Translations under genes and position numbers: made by a program | Shown: positions 52,285 to 62,748 of the stretch, piece by piece | How positions within the stretch are numbered: the stretch's first letter is position 1 | How the letters are laid out: every line of letters begins with the position of its first letter | Notes under the pieces: generated by a model | The model's database searches: none | The model's input: only the letters and a program-made list of their open reading frames with translations | What the model was told of the DNA's origin: nothing | DNA from: Solimonas sp047605265 | GTDB lineage: Bacteria > Pseudomonadota > Gammaproteobacteria > Nevskiales > Nevskiaceae | Direction of reading: 5' to 3' | Assembly (NCBI GenBank): GCA_047605265.1 | Contig: JASGFY010000006.1 | Span: 1 to 64,000 of the forward strand | Length of the DNA: 64,000 nucleotides

Positions 52285-53082
52285 ATGGCAGACATTCTCG
52301 ACACGATCCTCGCGCGCAAGCGCGTCGAGATCGACCTGCTGAACCGGCGCTACATGCGCGACGCGCTCGAAGATCTCGCGCGCAGCGCCGACGCGCCGCG
52401 TGGCTTCATCCGGGCGCTGCGCGCGAAGGTCACGGCCGGCGGTGCCGGCGTCATCGCCGAGGTCAAGCGCGCATCGCCGAGCAAGGGCCTGATCCGCGAA
52501 GACTTCGATCCGGCCTGGATCGCCCGCGAGTACGCCGCCGGCGGCGCCGCCTGCCTGTCGGTGCTGACCGACGAGAAGTTCTTCCAGGGCCACAATGCCT
52601 TTCTCGTGCAGGCGCGAGGCGCCTGCGCGCTGCCGGCGATCCGCAAAGACTTCATCATCGACGAGATGCAGGTGATCGAAGCACGCGCGATCGGCGCCGA
52701 CGCCATCCTGCTGATCGCCGCCGCCCTCGAACCGGCGCACCTCCAGGCGCTGCACGAGGCAGCCCGCCGCTGGCAGCTCGACGTGCTCGTCGAGGTGCAC
52801 GACGGCGCCGAGCTGGAGCAGGTGCTGCAGCTCGGCCTATCCGGCGGCTGGCTGCTCGGCATCAACAACCGCAGCCTGCGCACCTTCGAGACCCGGCTCG
52901 AAACGACGCTGGATTTGCTGTCGCGCATCCCGACCGGCGTGCCGGTCGTCACCGAGAGCGGCATCGCCACGCAAGCCGACGTCGCACGCCTGCGCGCGCA
53001 CGGCGTCCACCACTTCCTGATCGGCGAATCGCTGATGCGGCAGGACAGCCCGGCAGCGGCGCTGCGGGCGCTGATCGGCTGA
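52285..53082 (+). CDS. trpC: indole-3-glycerol-phosphate synthase
   Basis: A 265-residue TIM-barrel enzyme without a fused TrpF. Conserved blocks are VIAEVKRASPSKGLIREDFD, ACLSVLTDEKFFQG, AIRKDFIIDEMQVIEARAIG, LLGINNRSLRTFE and VTESGIATQADV. Starts 16 bases after trpD. Confidence 0.97.
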   Translation: MADILDTILARKRVEIDLLNRRYMRDALEDLARSADAPRGFIRALRAKVTAGGAGVIAEVKRASPSKGLIREDFDPAWIAREYAAGGAACLSVLTDEKFFQGHNAFLVQARGACALPAIRKDFIIDEMQVIEARAIGADAILLIAAALEPAHLQALHEAARRWQLDVLVEVHDGAELEQVLQLGLSGGWLLGINNRSLRTFETRLETTLDLLSRIPTGVPVVTESGIATQADVARLRAHGVHHFLIGESLMRQDSPAAALRALIG

Positions 53083-53155
53083 GGACGCTTTCGCGTATTA
53101 CCTCCCTCGGCCGCCTCTCCCCCATCGCATCGCGATGCGCGGAGGCCCGCCGCGA

Positions 53156-53794
53156 TCAAGCCGCGGCCGGCTTTTGCACGCCGAGGATCAGGATGTTGCG
53201 GCCCTGCGCCGTGACCATACCGTCTTCTTCGAGCTTCTTCAGCACGCGGCCGGCCATTTCGCGCGAACAGCCGACGAGACGCGCCAGCTCCAGGCGGCTG
53301 GTGCGGATCAGCGTGCCGTGCGCGTGCGACTGCGCCTCGCGCTTCCTGGCGAGGTCGAGCAGGATGCGCGCCATGCGGCCGGCAACGTCGAGGAAGGCGA
53401 GGTCGGCGAGGCGGCCCGTGGTATCGCGCAGGCGGCTGGCAAGCTGACCCGCGATCTCGAACATGATGTCCGGGTACTGGCGGTAGAACGTCAGGAAGGC
53501 CTGGTAGCTGAGTTCGCAGGCCAGGGTCGGCGTGCGCGTGCGGACGATCGCCGTGCGCGCCCGCTGCTCGGGGAACAGGCAGAGTTCGCCGAAGAAATCG
53601 CCAGGGCCGAGGTAGGCCAGCACGATCTCGCGACCGCTCTCGGCCTCGAGCAGGATGCTGACCGAGCCCTCGAGGATCAGATACAGAGATTGCGGCGCAT
53701 CGCCGGCGTGAATCATCGTGTGCTTCGGCGAAAAACTCCGCTTGTGCGCCTGTTGCACGAAGGCCTGTACGACCGGCTTGCTCAACATGGACAT
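53156..53794 (-). CDS. crp: CRP/FNR family regulator (Clp/Vfr-like)
   Basis: A 212-residue cyclic-nucleotide-type regulator. The beta-roll contains LYLILEGSVSILLE and GPGDFFGELCLFPEQRARTA, close to the CRP phosphate-binding cassette with FGE and RTA (RSA in E. coli). The HTH is TSRLELARLVGCSREMAGRV with LKKLEEDG. In Xanthomonas the same location beside trpC is occupied by clp, the c-di-GMP-responsive global regulator, so this is probably its orthologue; ligand cannot be read from sequence. ATG 53794 chosen. Confidence 0.92.
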   Translation of the reverse strand: MSMLSKPVVQAFVQQAHKRSFSPKHTMIHAGDAPQSLYLILEGSVSILLEAESGREIVLAYLGPGDFFGELCLFPEQRARTAIVRTRTPTLACELSYQAFLTFYRQYPDIMFEIAGQLASRLRDTTGRLADLAFLDVAGRMARILLDLARKREAQSHAHGTLIRTSRLELARLVGCSREMAGRVLKKLEEDGMVTAQGRNILILGVQKPAAA

Positions 53795-53877
53795 TGCCCC
53801 GCTCCCTGAAACGGTTGCCGTCTGCCTGATTGCTGCGAAAATATCACAACCTTGCATCGAATCATGCGGAGAATGCC

Positions 53878-54300
53878 TTGAAAGCACGCGTCAAATGGAC
53901 GGAGAACGCCACCTTCGTCGCCGAGAGTGGCAGCGGCCATGCCATCGTTCTCGACGGTCCTCCGGAGATCGGCGGTCGCAATCTCGGCCCGCGCCCGATG
54001 GAGATGGTGCTGATGGGCGTCGGCGCCTGCTCGGCCGTCGACGTGACGCTGATTCTCAAGAAATCACGCCAGCAGGTCAGCGACTGCTGGGTCGAGCTCG
54101 ACGCCGAGCGCGCCGAAAGCGAACCCAGGGTCTTCACGAAAATCCACATGCAGTTCGTGGTCGTCGGCAGAAATCTGGCCGAGAACCACGTCAAGCGCGC
54201 CGTCGCGCTGTCGGCCGAGAAATACTGCTCGGCGTCGATCATGCTGAACCGCGGCGGCGTGGCGATCACGCATGGCTACGAGATCCGCGAGACAGCCTGA
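53878..54300 (+). CDS. OsmC family peroxiredoxin-like protein
   Basis: A 140-residue OsmC/YhfA-type protein. The two redox cysteines lie in MGVGACSAVDVTLILKKSRQ and EKYCSASIMLNRG. It starts at TTG 53878 behind GGAG (53868-53871); no better ATG exists at the family start. Divergent from the CRP gene with 83 bases between starts, and 146 bases before speD. Confidence 0.9.
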   Translation: MKARVKWTENATFVAESGSGHAIVLDGPPEIGGRNLGPRPMEMVLMGVGACSAVDVTLILKKSRQQVSDCWVELDAERAESEPRVFTKIHMQFVVVGRNLAENHVKRAVALSAEKYCSASIMLNRGGVAITHGYEIRETA

Positions 54301-54446
54301 GACACTGCCCTGCCCGGCGCCGGCCGGCTTCCGTGGCTTCACGCAACGGTTATGGTTTTGGCGCATAATCCGCGCCTTCAAAAAAGAGCCGCGCCCCCGG
54401 GGAAATCCCAAGCGCGTTCGGCATTCTTGACATCTGGAGCAGCAAA

Positions 54447-55265
54447 TTGGCCAAGGCCAAGCCGAAACGGACCGACAATCCGAAGCTGAAGCTGCTGGGC
54501 TTCAACAACCTGACGAAGTCGCTGTCGTTCAACATCTACGACATCTGCTACGCGCGCAGCAAACAGCACCAGCAGGAATACATCGAATACATCGATGATG
54601 CCTACAACGCCGAGCGCCTGACCGCGATCCTCACCGAGGTCGCGCGCATCATCGGCGCCAACATCCTCAACGTCGCCCGCCAGGACTACGATCCGCAGGG
54701 CGCATCGGTGACGATGCTGATCTCGGAAGGCCATCTCGACGGCCTGCCGACGCCGGGCAAGAAGAAGAACAGCGACAAGGAATCGGTCGTCGCGCACCTC
54801 GACAAGTCGCACATCACGGTGCACACGTATCCCGAGACGCATCCGGACAACGGCATCTCGACCTTCCGCGCCGACATCGACGTATCGACCTGCGGCAAGA
54901 TTTCGCCGCTGAAGGCCCTGAACTACCTGATCAAGTCGTTCGAATCGGACATCGTGGTGATGGACTACCGCGTGCGCGGCTTCACGCGCAACGTGCGCGG
55001 CGCCAAGCATTTCATCGACCACTCGGTGGAATCGATCCAGGACTTCCTGAACACCGACATCAGGAACCGCTACCAGATGATCGACGTCAACGTCTACCAG
55101 GAGTTCATCTTCCACACGAAGATGCGCCTCAAGGAACTCGACCTCGACACCTACCTGTTCGGCGAAGGCGTCACCGAGCTGCCGCCCCGCGAAGCCAGGA
55201 AGATCCGCGACAACGTCAACCACGAGATCAGCGAGATCTTCTACGGCATGAACATTTCCCGCTGA
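54447..55265 (+). CDS. speD: S-adenosylmethionine decarboxylase proenzyme
   Basis: A 272-residue enterobacterial-type AdoMet decarboxylase, providing aminopropyl groups for spermidine. Self-cleavage before the Ser of DKSHITVHTYPETHPDNG creates the pyruvoyl cofactor. Start codon TTG at 54447 follows GGAGCA. A strong terminator follows within 25 bases. Confidence 0.96.
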   Translation: MAKAKPKRTDNPKLKLLGFNNLTKSLSFNIYDICYARSKQHQQEYIEYIDDAYNAERLTAILTEVARIIGANILNVARQDYDPQGASVTMLISEGHLDGLPTPGKKKNSDKESVVAHLDKSHITVHTYPETHPDNGISTFRADIDVSTCGKISPLKALNYLIKSFESDIVVMDYRVRGFTRNVRGAKHFIDHSVESIQDFLNTDIRNRYQMIDVNVYQEFIFHTKMRLKELDLDTYLFGEGVTELPPREARKIRDNVNHEISEIFYGMNISR

Positions 55266-55287
55266 GCGGAAGCCGCAGGAAAAACAA

Positions 55288-55313
55288 CAAAGGCCGCAGC
55301 GATGCGGCCCTTT
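55288..55313. terminator. bidirectional terminator between speD and the FleQ-like gene
   Basis: GGCCGCA and TGCGGCC form a seven-pair stem with a GCGA loop, flanked by AAA on one side and TTTT on the other, between two converging genes. Confidence 0.9.
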
Positions 55314-55339
55314 TCTGTGGCGAGCGGGCGAGCGGCGAC

Positions 55340-56792
<1,453 letters not shown>

Positions 56793-56800
<8 letters not shown>

Positions 56801-57179
56801 CCGCCCTCTCCCGCAATAGACGACGAACCATCTTGATCACGTCGTGATCGTAGTTGCGTTTGTTGATGAAGCCTTCGGCGCCCACCTGGGCGACGAACTC
56901 GCGATGCGCGGCATCGTCGTAGTGCGAAGCGATGACGATCACCGGCGGAGCGTCCTGCGCCTTGATCAACCGCGTGGCCTGCAGCCCGCCCATGCGCGGC
57001 ATCGCCAGATCCATGATGATGAGGTCGGGACGCAACTGCTCGGCGGTGCGAATGGCTTCTTCGCCGTCGTATGCCTCACCGACAATCTCGATCTCCGTGA
57101 ATCCGGCAAGCAAATGCCGCGCCAGAATCAGGAACGGCCGATTATCGTCGACCAGCAGGGTCCTCACCTTCGTCACCAC
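56793..57179 (-). CDS. single-domain response regulator
   Basis: A 128-residue receiver. VRTLLVDDNRPFLILARHLL has the acidic pocket, LIIMDLAMPRMGGLQATRLI the phospho-acceptor Asp, and FINKRNYDHDVI the conserved Lys. No output domain follows. It resembles the receiver half of NarL/FixJ-type proteins, and a LuxR-type HTH fragment lies just upstream on the same strand. It overlaps the FleQ-like gene, so the two are probably coupled. Confidence 0.9.
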
Positions 57180-57276
57180 GACACTCCCTGAAACCTTCGC
57201 TTGGTTCCGGTCTGACCAATGCCCCCTCCATGCCGATGCTGTCGACGATTTCGCACAAGGTCAAGCGGGTCACGTC

Positions 57277-57522
57277 TTACATCGTGGCGTAATCGAGCCC
57301 CGCGCATATCGCATGCCGCATCAGCGCGTTGGTGCCGTACAGGCCGAGCGCCTGCATCAGGCGCGCACGGTGCGTCTCGACCGTCTTGACGCTGATGCCC
57401 ATGAGACCGGCGATCTCCTTCGTCGACTTGCCGAGGCCGATCAGCCGCAGCACCTCGCGCTAGCGCGGCGTCAGCTCGACGGCGCCTTCGCCGCCCTGCT
57501 CGCCGCGCCGCTCGATCGCCTT
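57277..57522 (-). pseudogene. LuxR-type HTH remnant with internal stop
   Basis: Reading leftward: RRGEQGGEGAVELTPR, then TAG (57460-57462), then REVLRLIGLGKSTKEIAGLM and SVKTVETHRARLMQALGLYG to a TAA at 57277. This is the C-terminal HTH of a NarL/FixJ-type response regulator whose usual 'TPRErEVL' Glu or Gln codon has become a stop. The receiver half is missing, replaced upstream by transposase sequence. Confidence 0.8.
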
Positions 57523-57862
57523 GCCCCAGCCGCGCTTGCCTTTTCGCGCGCCGCCGAAGGTGGTTTCGTCGAATTCCAGAGTCCCATCGAACGGTTCACG
57601 CAGGTGTTCGACCCAGGCACAGCAAGCTCGCAGCACGCGGTAAAAGCGCTCTCGCGCAGCGGCACTGACCGGACTGCGGAAACGCTGCCGGTACGATGGA
57701 ACGCCCAGCACAAACAACTCCAGCAACTGCTGCTTGACCGCATTGGTAAGCGCACCGAGTTCCAGGCCGAGGTCCAGCTGAAACGATGGCCGCAAGCTCG
57801 ACATTTGCTGCTCTTTCAGCAGCGCGCAACAACGTCACTGCCTCTGTGGCAACAGTTCCCCT
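57523..57862 (-). mobile_element. IS1595-family (IS1016-like) transposase, 5' remnant
   Basis: From an ATG at 57804 about 94 codons match the start of IS1016-group transposases: LTNAVKQQLLELFVLGVPSY, RERFYRVLRACCA and EPFDGTLEFDETTFGGARKG with KRGWG, including the first catalytic Asp-Glu region. The sequence then passes directly into the LuxR fragment. Upstream, AGGGGAACTGTTGCCACAGA (minus strand, from 57862) looks like the insertion sequence's terminal end. The rest of the element, including the second catalytic residues, is gone. Confidence 0.8.
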
Positions 57863-57995
57863 GAATGGCGACGCATTTGGCTCGCGTAACGGCAATCTCG
57901 CCGCTGCAAGTCGCATTATGTGCTGGCGCAATAAGCTCAGATTTGTATGCGCAGCATGGCGCTCACCACACGACGCCCACATCGAACCAACAAAT

Positions 57996-59288
57996 TCAAT
58001 CGAAGGGGTTGTGCAGCACCATCGTGTGCTCACGATCGGGGCCGGTGGAGATGATCGCCACTTCGGTCTCGGTCACTTCGGCAATGCGCTTGAGGTAGCG
58101 GCGCGCGTTCTCCGGGAGGTCTGCGTACTTCGTCACGCCGTAGGTGTTCGCCTTCCAGCCTGGCAGCTCCTCGTAGATCGGCTCGACTTTCGCGAAGCCT
58201 TCGGCGCCGATCGGCGGCACTTCGACCGGCCGGCCGTCGACCTTGTAGCCGGTACAGATGCGGATCACGTCCAGCTCGTCGAGCACGTCGAGCTTGGTCA
58301 CGCACAGGCCGGTGACGCTGTTGTTGAAGATCGAGCGGCGCGCGGCAACGGCGTCGAACCAGCCGCAGCGGCGCGGCCGCTTGGTGACGGTACCGTACTC
58401 CTGGCCCTTGTCGCGGATGTGCTGGCCGACGTCGTTGTCGAGTTCGGTCGGGAACGGGCCGGAGCCCACGCGCGTCGCATATGCCTTGACGATGCCGAGC
58501 ACGTAGTCGATCTCGCGTGGGCCGATGCCGGTGCCGGTCGCAGCACCGCCGGCTGTGGTGTTCGACGAGGTCACGAACGGATACGTGCCGTGGTCGACGT
58601 CGAGCAGCGCGCCCTGCGCGCCTTCGAGCAGCACGTTGTCGCGGCGCTTCAGGTGCAGGCGCAGCAGCTCGGTGACGTCGGCGACCATCGGCTTGATGAC
58701 GTCGGCGTAGCCGAGCAGCGAGTCGAGCGTCTGCTGGAAGTCGACCGGCTCTTCCTTGAAATAGTTCTGCAGCACGAAGTTGTGATAGCCGAGCAGCTCG
58801 CCGAGCTTGGCGGCCAGCAGCTCGCGCGAGAACAAATCGCCGACGCGCACGGCGCGACGCGCAACCTTGTCCTCGTAGGCCGGGCCGATGCCCTTGCCCG
58901 TCGTGCCGATCTTGTTCTCGCCGCGCGCGCGCTCGCGCGCCTGGTCGAGACGCGCATGCACGGGCAGTACCAGCGGCGTCGCCTCGGAAATGCGCAGACG
59001 GTCGCGCACCGAAGCGCCGGTGGCTTCGACCTTCTCGATTTCTTTGACCAGGTCCGGCAGCGACAGCACAACGCCGTTGCCGATCAGGCAGGCGACGCCC
59101 GGCCGCATGATGCCGGACGGGATCAGATTCAGCGCCGTCTTGATGCCGTTGATGACGAGCGTGTGGCCGGCGTTGTGGCCGCCCTGAAAACGCACGACGG
59201 CCTGCGCGCGGTCGGTCAACAGATCGACGACCTTGCCCTTGCCCTCGTCGCCCCATTGCGCGCCGATGATGACGACGGTCTTACCCAT
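57996..59288 (-). CDS. purA: adenylosuccinate synthetase
   Basis: A 430-residue GTP-dependent enzyme of AMP synthesis. KTVVIIGAQWGDEGKGKVVD (P-loop), VVRFQGGHNAGHTLVING, GTTGKGIGPAYEDK, LLEGAQGALLDVDHGTYPFV and RPRRCGWFDAVAARR are conserved. ATG 59288 is the family start. The first 30 bases of the gene occur a second time about 103 bases upstream. Downstream of hisZ in the hflX-hflK-hflC-hisZ-purA order. Confidence 0.97.
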   Translation of the reverse strand: MGKTVVIIGAQWGDEGKGKVVDLLTDRAQAVVRFQGGHNAGHTLVINGIKTALNLIPSGIMRPGVACLIGNGVVLSLPDLVKEIEKVEATGASVRDRLRISEATPLVLPVHARLDQARERARGENKIGTTGKGIGPAYEDKVARRAVRVGDLFSRELLAAKLGELLGYHNFVLQNYFKEEPVDFQQTLDSLLGYADVIKPMVADVTELLRLHLKRRDNVLLEGAQGALLDVDHGTYPFVTSSNTTAGGAATGTGIGPREIDYVLGIVKAYATRVGSGPFPTELDNDVGQHIRDKGQEYGTVTKRPRRCGWFDAVAARRSIFNNSVTGLCVTKLDVLDELDVIRICTGYKVDGRPVEVPPIGAEGFAKVEPIYEELPGWKANTYGVTKYADLPENARRYLKRIAEVTETEVAIISTGPDREHTMVLHNPFD

Positions 59289-59337
59289 GCTGCATCTCCT
59301 GGCGCGCAACGGGGCGAGGCCCCGTCATGTGATGGTC

Positions 59338-59391
59338 GGCCGCGTCCGGACGCGGCCTTGGCGCGCCGATGATGACGACTATCTTGCCCAT
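59338..59391. repeat. palindrome plus duplicated purA 5' end
   Basis: GGCCGCGTCCGGACGCGGCC (59338-59357) is a perfect 20-base palindrome. Directly beside it, 59361-59391 nearly repeats 59258-59288, the start of purA, differing at three positions; read on the minus strand it encodes MGKIVVIIGA before diverging. Confidence 0.85.
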
Positions 59392-59435
59392 GAAATCTCT
59401 TCCGGTGATTGACTGCGCCCTGCGGCGCGCGGATT

Positions 59436-60416
59436 TTACGCGCCGAGGCGCAGCAATTCATTGAGGTCGGCCGAGAAGCCGGTCGCCGGCCGCGGTGCGC
59501 CGAACTCGTGGCCGACACCGTCGTAGCGGCCGCCGCGCGCGATCTCGCGGCCGTGACCTGGCACGAAGGCGGCGAACACCATGCCGGTGTGGTAGCGGTA
59601 GCCACGCAGTTCGGCGAGATCGACGTGCACCGGCAGCTTCGGCTTCTCGCGGCCGAGTTCTGCGACCGTGCGCTCGAGCAGGCCCAGCGCGGCCTCGACT
59701 TCGACGCCGCCCCCCTTGAGCACGCTGCGCGCGCGGCCGAGCACTTCGTCGGGCGCCCCGTTGAGGTCGATCAGCTCGCCCATCAGCCGAGCGATCGCCG
59801 GCTTGAGGCGGCGCTCGCTCGCGAACTCGGCGAGATCCGGATTCGACTTGCGCTGCACGATGTCGAACAGCGCCGCCTCGTCGTCGGCGTCGAGCTTGAG
59901 CCGCGCGACCACGGCGCGATAAATGCCGACGTGGCCGAGATCGACGTGAACGTTCTTCACGCCGGCCAGCTTCAGCGTCTTCAGCATCACGCGCAGCACT
60001 TCGAGGTCGGCGGCCAGGCCCGGCTCGCCGAAGATCTCGCAACCGACCTGGCGCGGCGAGCGCGGCCCGCCAAGGCTGCCCGGCTGCGAGCGCAGCACCG
60101 TGCCCAGATAGCAGAGACGGACGATGTCCTCGTCGCGGTAATGACGCGCGGCGATACGCGCGGCCTGCGGCGTCATGTCGGCGCGCAGGCCGAGCAGGCG
60201 GCCGTTGGCCGGATCGGTCAGCGTGAACATCTGCTGTTCGAGATCCTGCGCGGTGCCGGTCAGCAGCGCGTCGAGATGCTCGATCAGCGGCGGATGCACG
60301 AGCTCGTAGCCGCTCTTGCGGTAATGGTCGAGCAGCTTGCGGCGCAGGTCTTCGAGCTGCCACGACACCGGCGGCAGGGCTTCCTCGACGCCGCTCGGCA
60401 GCATCCATTTCTTCAT
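59436..60416 (-). CDS. hisZ: ATP phosphoribosyltransferase regulatory subunit
   Basis: A 326-residue HisRS-like protein lacking aminoacylation residues. KKWMLPSGVEEALPPVSWQL opens it; RLLGLRADMTPQAARIAARH and LRGYRYHTGMVFAAFVPGHG follow the family pattern, and the anticodon-binding domain is absent. It partners a short HisG. Located between DUF2065 and purA as in most gammaproteobacteria that have it. Confidence 0.95.
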   Translation of the reverse strand: MKKWMLPSGVEEALPPVSWQLEDLRRKLLDHYRKSGYELVHPPLIEHLDALLTGTAQDLEQQMFTLTDPANGRLLGLRADMTPQAARIAARHYRDEDIVRLCYLGTVLRSQPGSLGGPRSPRQVGCEIFGEPGLAADLEVLRVMLKTLKLAGVKNVHVDLGHVGIYRAVVARLKLDADDEAALFDIVQRKSNPDLAEFASERRLKPAIARLMGELIDLNGAPDEVLGRARSVLKGGGVEVEAALGLLERTVAELGREKPKLPVHVDLAELRGYRYHTGMVFAAFVPGHGREIARGGRYDGVGHEFGAPRPATGFSADLNELLRLGA

Positions 60417-60429
60417 GTTCTGTGGTGTC

Positions 60430-60621
60430 TCAAACCAACTGCAGCACTGCGATGCCGGCGGCCATGCTGAACAGGCCGATCGTGCGCATGCGGCGGTTCT
60501 CCATCTGCGCGATCGTGAACAGCGTGCGCCGCCATTGTGACGGCGCCACGAACGGCAGCAGGCCTTCGATCACCATCACCAGCGCGAGGGCCCGTACCAA
60601 TTCGGTCCAGTCCAGATTCAC
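60430..60621 (-). CDS. DUF2065 small membrane protein
   Basis: A 63-residue protein with two hydrophobic helices (VRALALVMVIEGLLPFVAP and IGLFSMAAGIAVLQLV), the DUF2065/YjeT family. Function unknown; it is conserved between hflC and purA/hisZ. It overlaps hflC by four bases. Confidence 0.93.
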   Translation of the reverse strand: MNLDWTELVRALALVMVIEGLLPFVAPSQWRRTLFTIAQMENRRMRTIGLFSMAAGIAVLQLV

Positions 60622-61484
60622 GGTGCGCCGTTCTTGAAGTACTTGAAGAACGGGCTGTCCGGCTGCAGCACCATCACGTCGCCCTGGCCGCCGAGGCTGT
60701 CGCGGTAGACGTTCAGCGTGCGGTAGAAGCTGTAGAACGCCGGATCCTGGCCGTAAGCCCTGGCATAGATGTCGGCGGCCTTGGCGTCGCCCTCGCCCTT
60801 CAGCGTCTCAGCCGCCTTGTAGGCGTTGGCGAGCGTGACCTGCGCTTCCTGATCGGCCGCGGCGCGGATCTTCTCTGCCTCTTCGGCGCCGCGCGCGCGC
60901 AGATCGGTCGCCACGCGCGCGCGCTCGGCGCGCATGCGGTCGTAGACCGAATCGCTGACCGTCTGCGGCAGGTTGATCGACTTGATGCGCACGTCGACGA
61001 TGCTGATGCCCAGATCCTTGACCTTGCCGCCGACGCTGTCGCGCAGCGCCGACATGATCGCGTTGCGCTCGTCCGACACCGCCTGCTGGATGGTGCGCGA
61101 GCCGAACTCGTCGCGCAGGCCGCGGTTGACGATGCTGGCGAGACGGTCCATCGCCACCAGTTCCTGGCCGTTGGTGGCGCGGTAGTAGGTCGCCGCGTCG
61201 GCGATGCGCCACTTCACGTAGTAGTCGACCTCGACGTTCTTCTTCTCGATCGTCAGGAAGTTCTCGGTCTGGTTGTCGAGCGTCAGCACGCGGCCGTCGA
61301 AAGTCTGCACGCGCTGGATGAACGGGATCATCACGTGCAGGCCCGGCGCATAGTTCTCGCCGCGCAGCTCGCCGAACTGGAACAGCACGGCGCGCTCGCG
61401 CTGATCGACGACGAAGAAGGCATCGCTGATGGTCCACAAGGCCAGCAGGACGACGCCGATGATGGCCAAAGTCGTGTTCTTCAT
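60618..61484 (-). CDS. hflC: FtsH protease modulator HflC
   Basis: A 288-residue SPFH/band-7 protein with one N-terminal membrane anchor (TLAIIGVVLLALWTISDAFF). It contains VDQRERAVLFQFGELRG and the coiled region EEAEKIRAAADQEAQVTLAN. With HflK it forms a ring enclosing FtsH. ATGA overlap with hflK. Confidence 0.97.
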   Translation of the reverse strand: MKNTTLAIIGVVLLALWTISDAFFVVDQRERAVLFQFGELRGENYAPGLHVMIPFIQRVQTFDGRVLTLDNQTENFLTIEKKNVEVDYYVKWRIADAATYYRATNGQELVAMDRLASIVNRGLRDEFGSRTIQQAVSDERNAIMSALRDSVGGKVKDLGISIVDVRIKSINLPQTVSDSVYDRMRAERARVATDLRARGAEEAEKIRAAADQEAQVTLANAYKAAETLKGEGDAKAADIYARAYGQDPAFYSFYRTLNVYRDSLGGQGDVMVLQPDSPFFKYFKNGAP

Positions 61485-62614
61485 TGGCGGCTCCGGTCGC
61501 GCGAACGCTGGCTGTCGCTGGACGCGCCGCCGTCGCTGCGCGGTATGACCTGATACGAGCGGCCGGCATCGGACGCTGGATCGGCATCGCTGCCCTTCTG
61601 GGCGTTCTTGAGAATCTGGTCGAGCGGCAGATAGATCATCGGGCTGCCCTTGTCGACGTCGAGCAGCACCTTGCTCGACCCGCCGAGTACGCTCTGCATC
61701 ATGTCGAGATAAAGGCGTTCCTTGGTGACCTTCGGCGATTTCTTGTACTCGGCGACGAGCTGACTGAAGCGCGCCGCGTCGCCCTCGGCCTTGGCGACGA
61801 CCTGCTCGCGATAGGCCGTCGCCTCGGCGATCTGCCGCGCGGCGGCGCCGCGCGCCTTCGGCAGGCGGTCGTTGGCGTAGGCCTCGGCCTCGTTCTTGGC
61901 GCGCTGCTGATCCTCGCGCGCCTTGATGGCGTCGGCGAACGCGGCCTGCACGGGCTCCGGCGGCTGCGCCTGCTGGAGGTTCACCTCGGTCACGACGAGA
62001 CCGGCCTTGTACTCGTCGAGGCGCTCCTGCAGCAGGCGCTTGGTCTCGTCGGCGACTTCCTCGCGGCCTTCGGTCAGGATGAAGTCCATCGCGCTCTGCC
62101 CAACGACTTCGCGCACCGCCGCCTTGGTCGCCTGCTTCAGCGTCAGGTCGGGCTCGGTAACCTGGAACACGTAGTCCTCGACCTTCGACACGCGGTACTG
62201 CACCGACAGCTCAACGTCGACGATGTTCTCGTCCTTGGTCAGCATCGTCGCTTCCTCGCGCACCGAGCGCACGCCGGTGACGTTGACGGTCTCGACGTTG
62301 TCGACCGGCCACGGCAGATGCCAGTGCAGTCCCGGACCGGTGGTGCCGACGTGATGGCCGAAGCGCAGCACGACCGCGCGTTCCTGCTCATCGACCGAAT
62401 AGAAGCCCGACGCGATCCACAACACGGCGATCGCCAGCGCGATGACGCCGAACAGGCCGGACGGCAGCTTCTTCGCCGAACCGCCGCCGCCCTTGCCGCC
62501 GAAGCGCTCCTTGAACCGCTTCAGGGTGTCGTCGAGCGGATTCTGTCCGCGTTCGCCGCGCTTCGGACCCTGATTCCACGGGTCGCGGCCGGGACCGGGC
62601 TCATTCCAAGCCAT
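61481..62614 (-). CDS. hflK: FtsH protease modulator HflK
   Basis: A 377-residue SPFH protein. A Gly/Arg-rich cytoplasmic N-terminus (AWNEPGPGRDPWNQGPKRGE) precedes the membrane anchor near residue 53-70, then VDEQERAVVLRFGHHVGTTG and the coiled stretch RDQQRAKNEAE-like (REDQQRAKNEAEAYANDRLP). Forms the periplasmic HflKC complex. Starts 134 bases after hflX. Confidence 0.97.
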   Translation of the reverse strand: MAWNEPGPGRDPWNQGPKRGERGQNPLDDTLKRFKERFGGKGGGGSAKKLPSGLFGVIALAIAVLWIASGFYSVDEQERAVVLRFGHHVGTTGPGLHWHLPWPVDNVETVNVTGVRSVREEATMLTKDENIVDVELSVQYRVSKVEDYVFQVTEPDLTLKQATKAAVREVVGQSAMDFILTEGREEVADETKRLLQERLDEYKAGLVVTEVNLQQAQPPEPVQAAFADAIKAREDQQRAKNEAEAYANDRLPKARGAAARQIAEATAYREQVVAKAEGDAARFSQLVAEYKKSPKVTKERLYLDMMQSVLGGSSKVLLDVDKGSPMIYLPLDQILKNAQKGSDADPASDAGRSYQVIPRSDGGASSDSQRSRDRSRQ

Positions 62615-62748
62615 TGAAGACTCCTAAGCTGATATTTCCTGCAGTGCCCGCGTGGTCAGTGTGCGGACGGGACTTGGCGGCTCGTCGCCGAGACGCTCGG
62701 CATCCTGCCGCCGGCTGTTGCGGGCAGTCTCCTGACGAGCCGCAAATT

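Noticed and set aside
57786..59372. A 528-codon plus-strand frame opposite purA
   Set aside because: Antisense to an intact purA in the conserved hisZ-purA order; no motifs.
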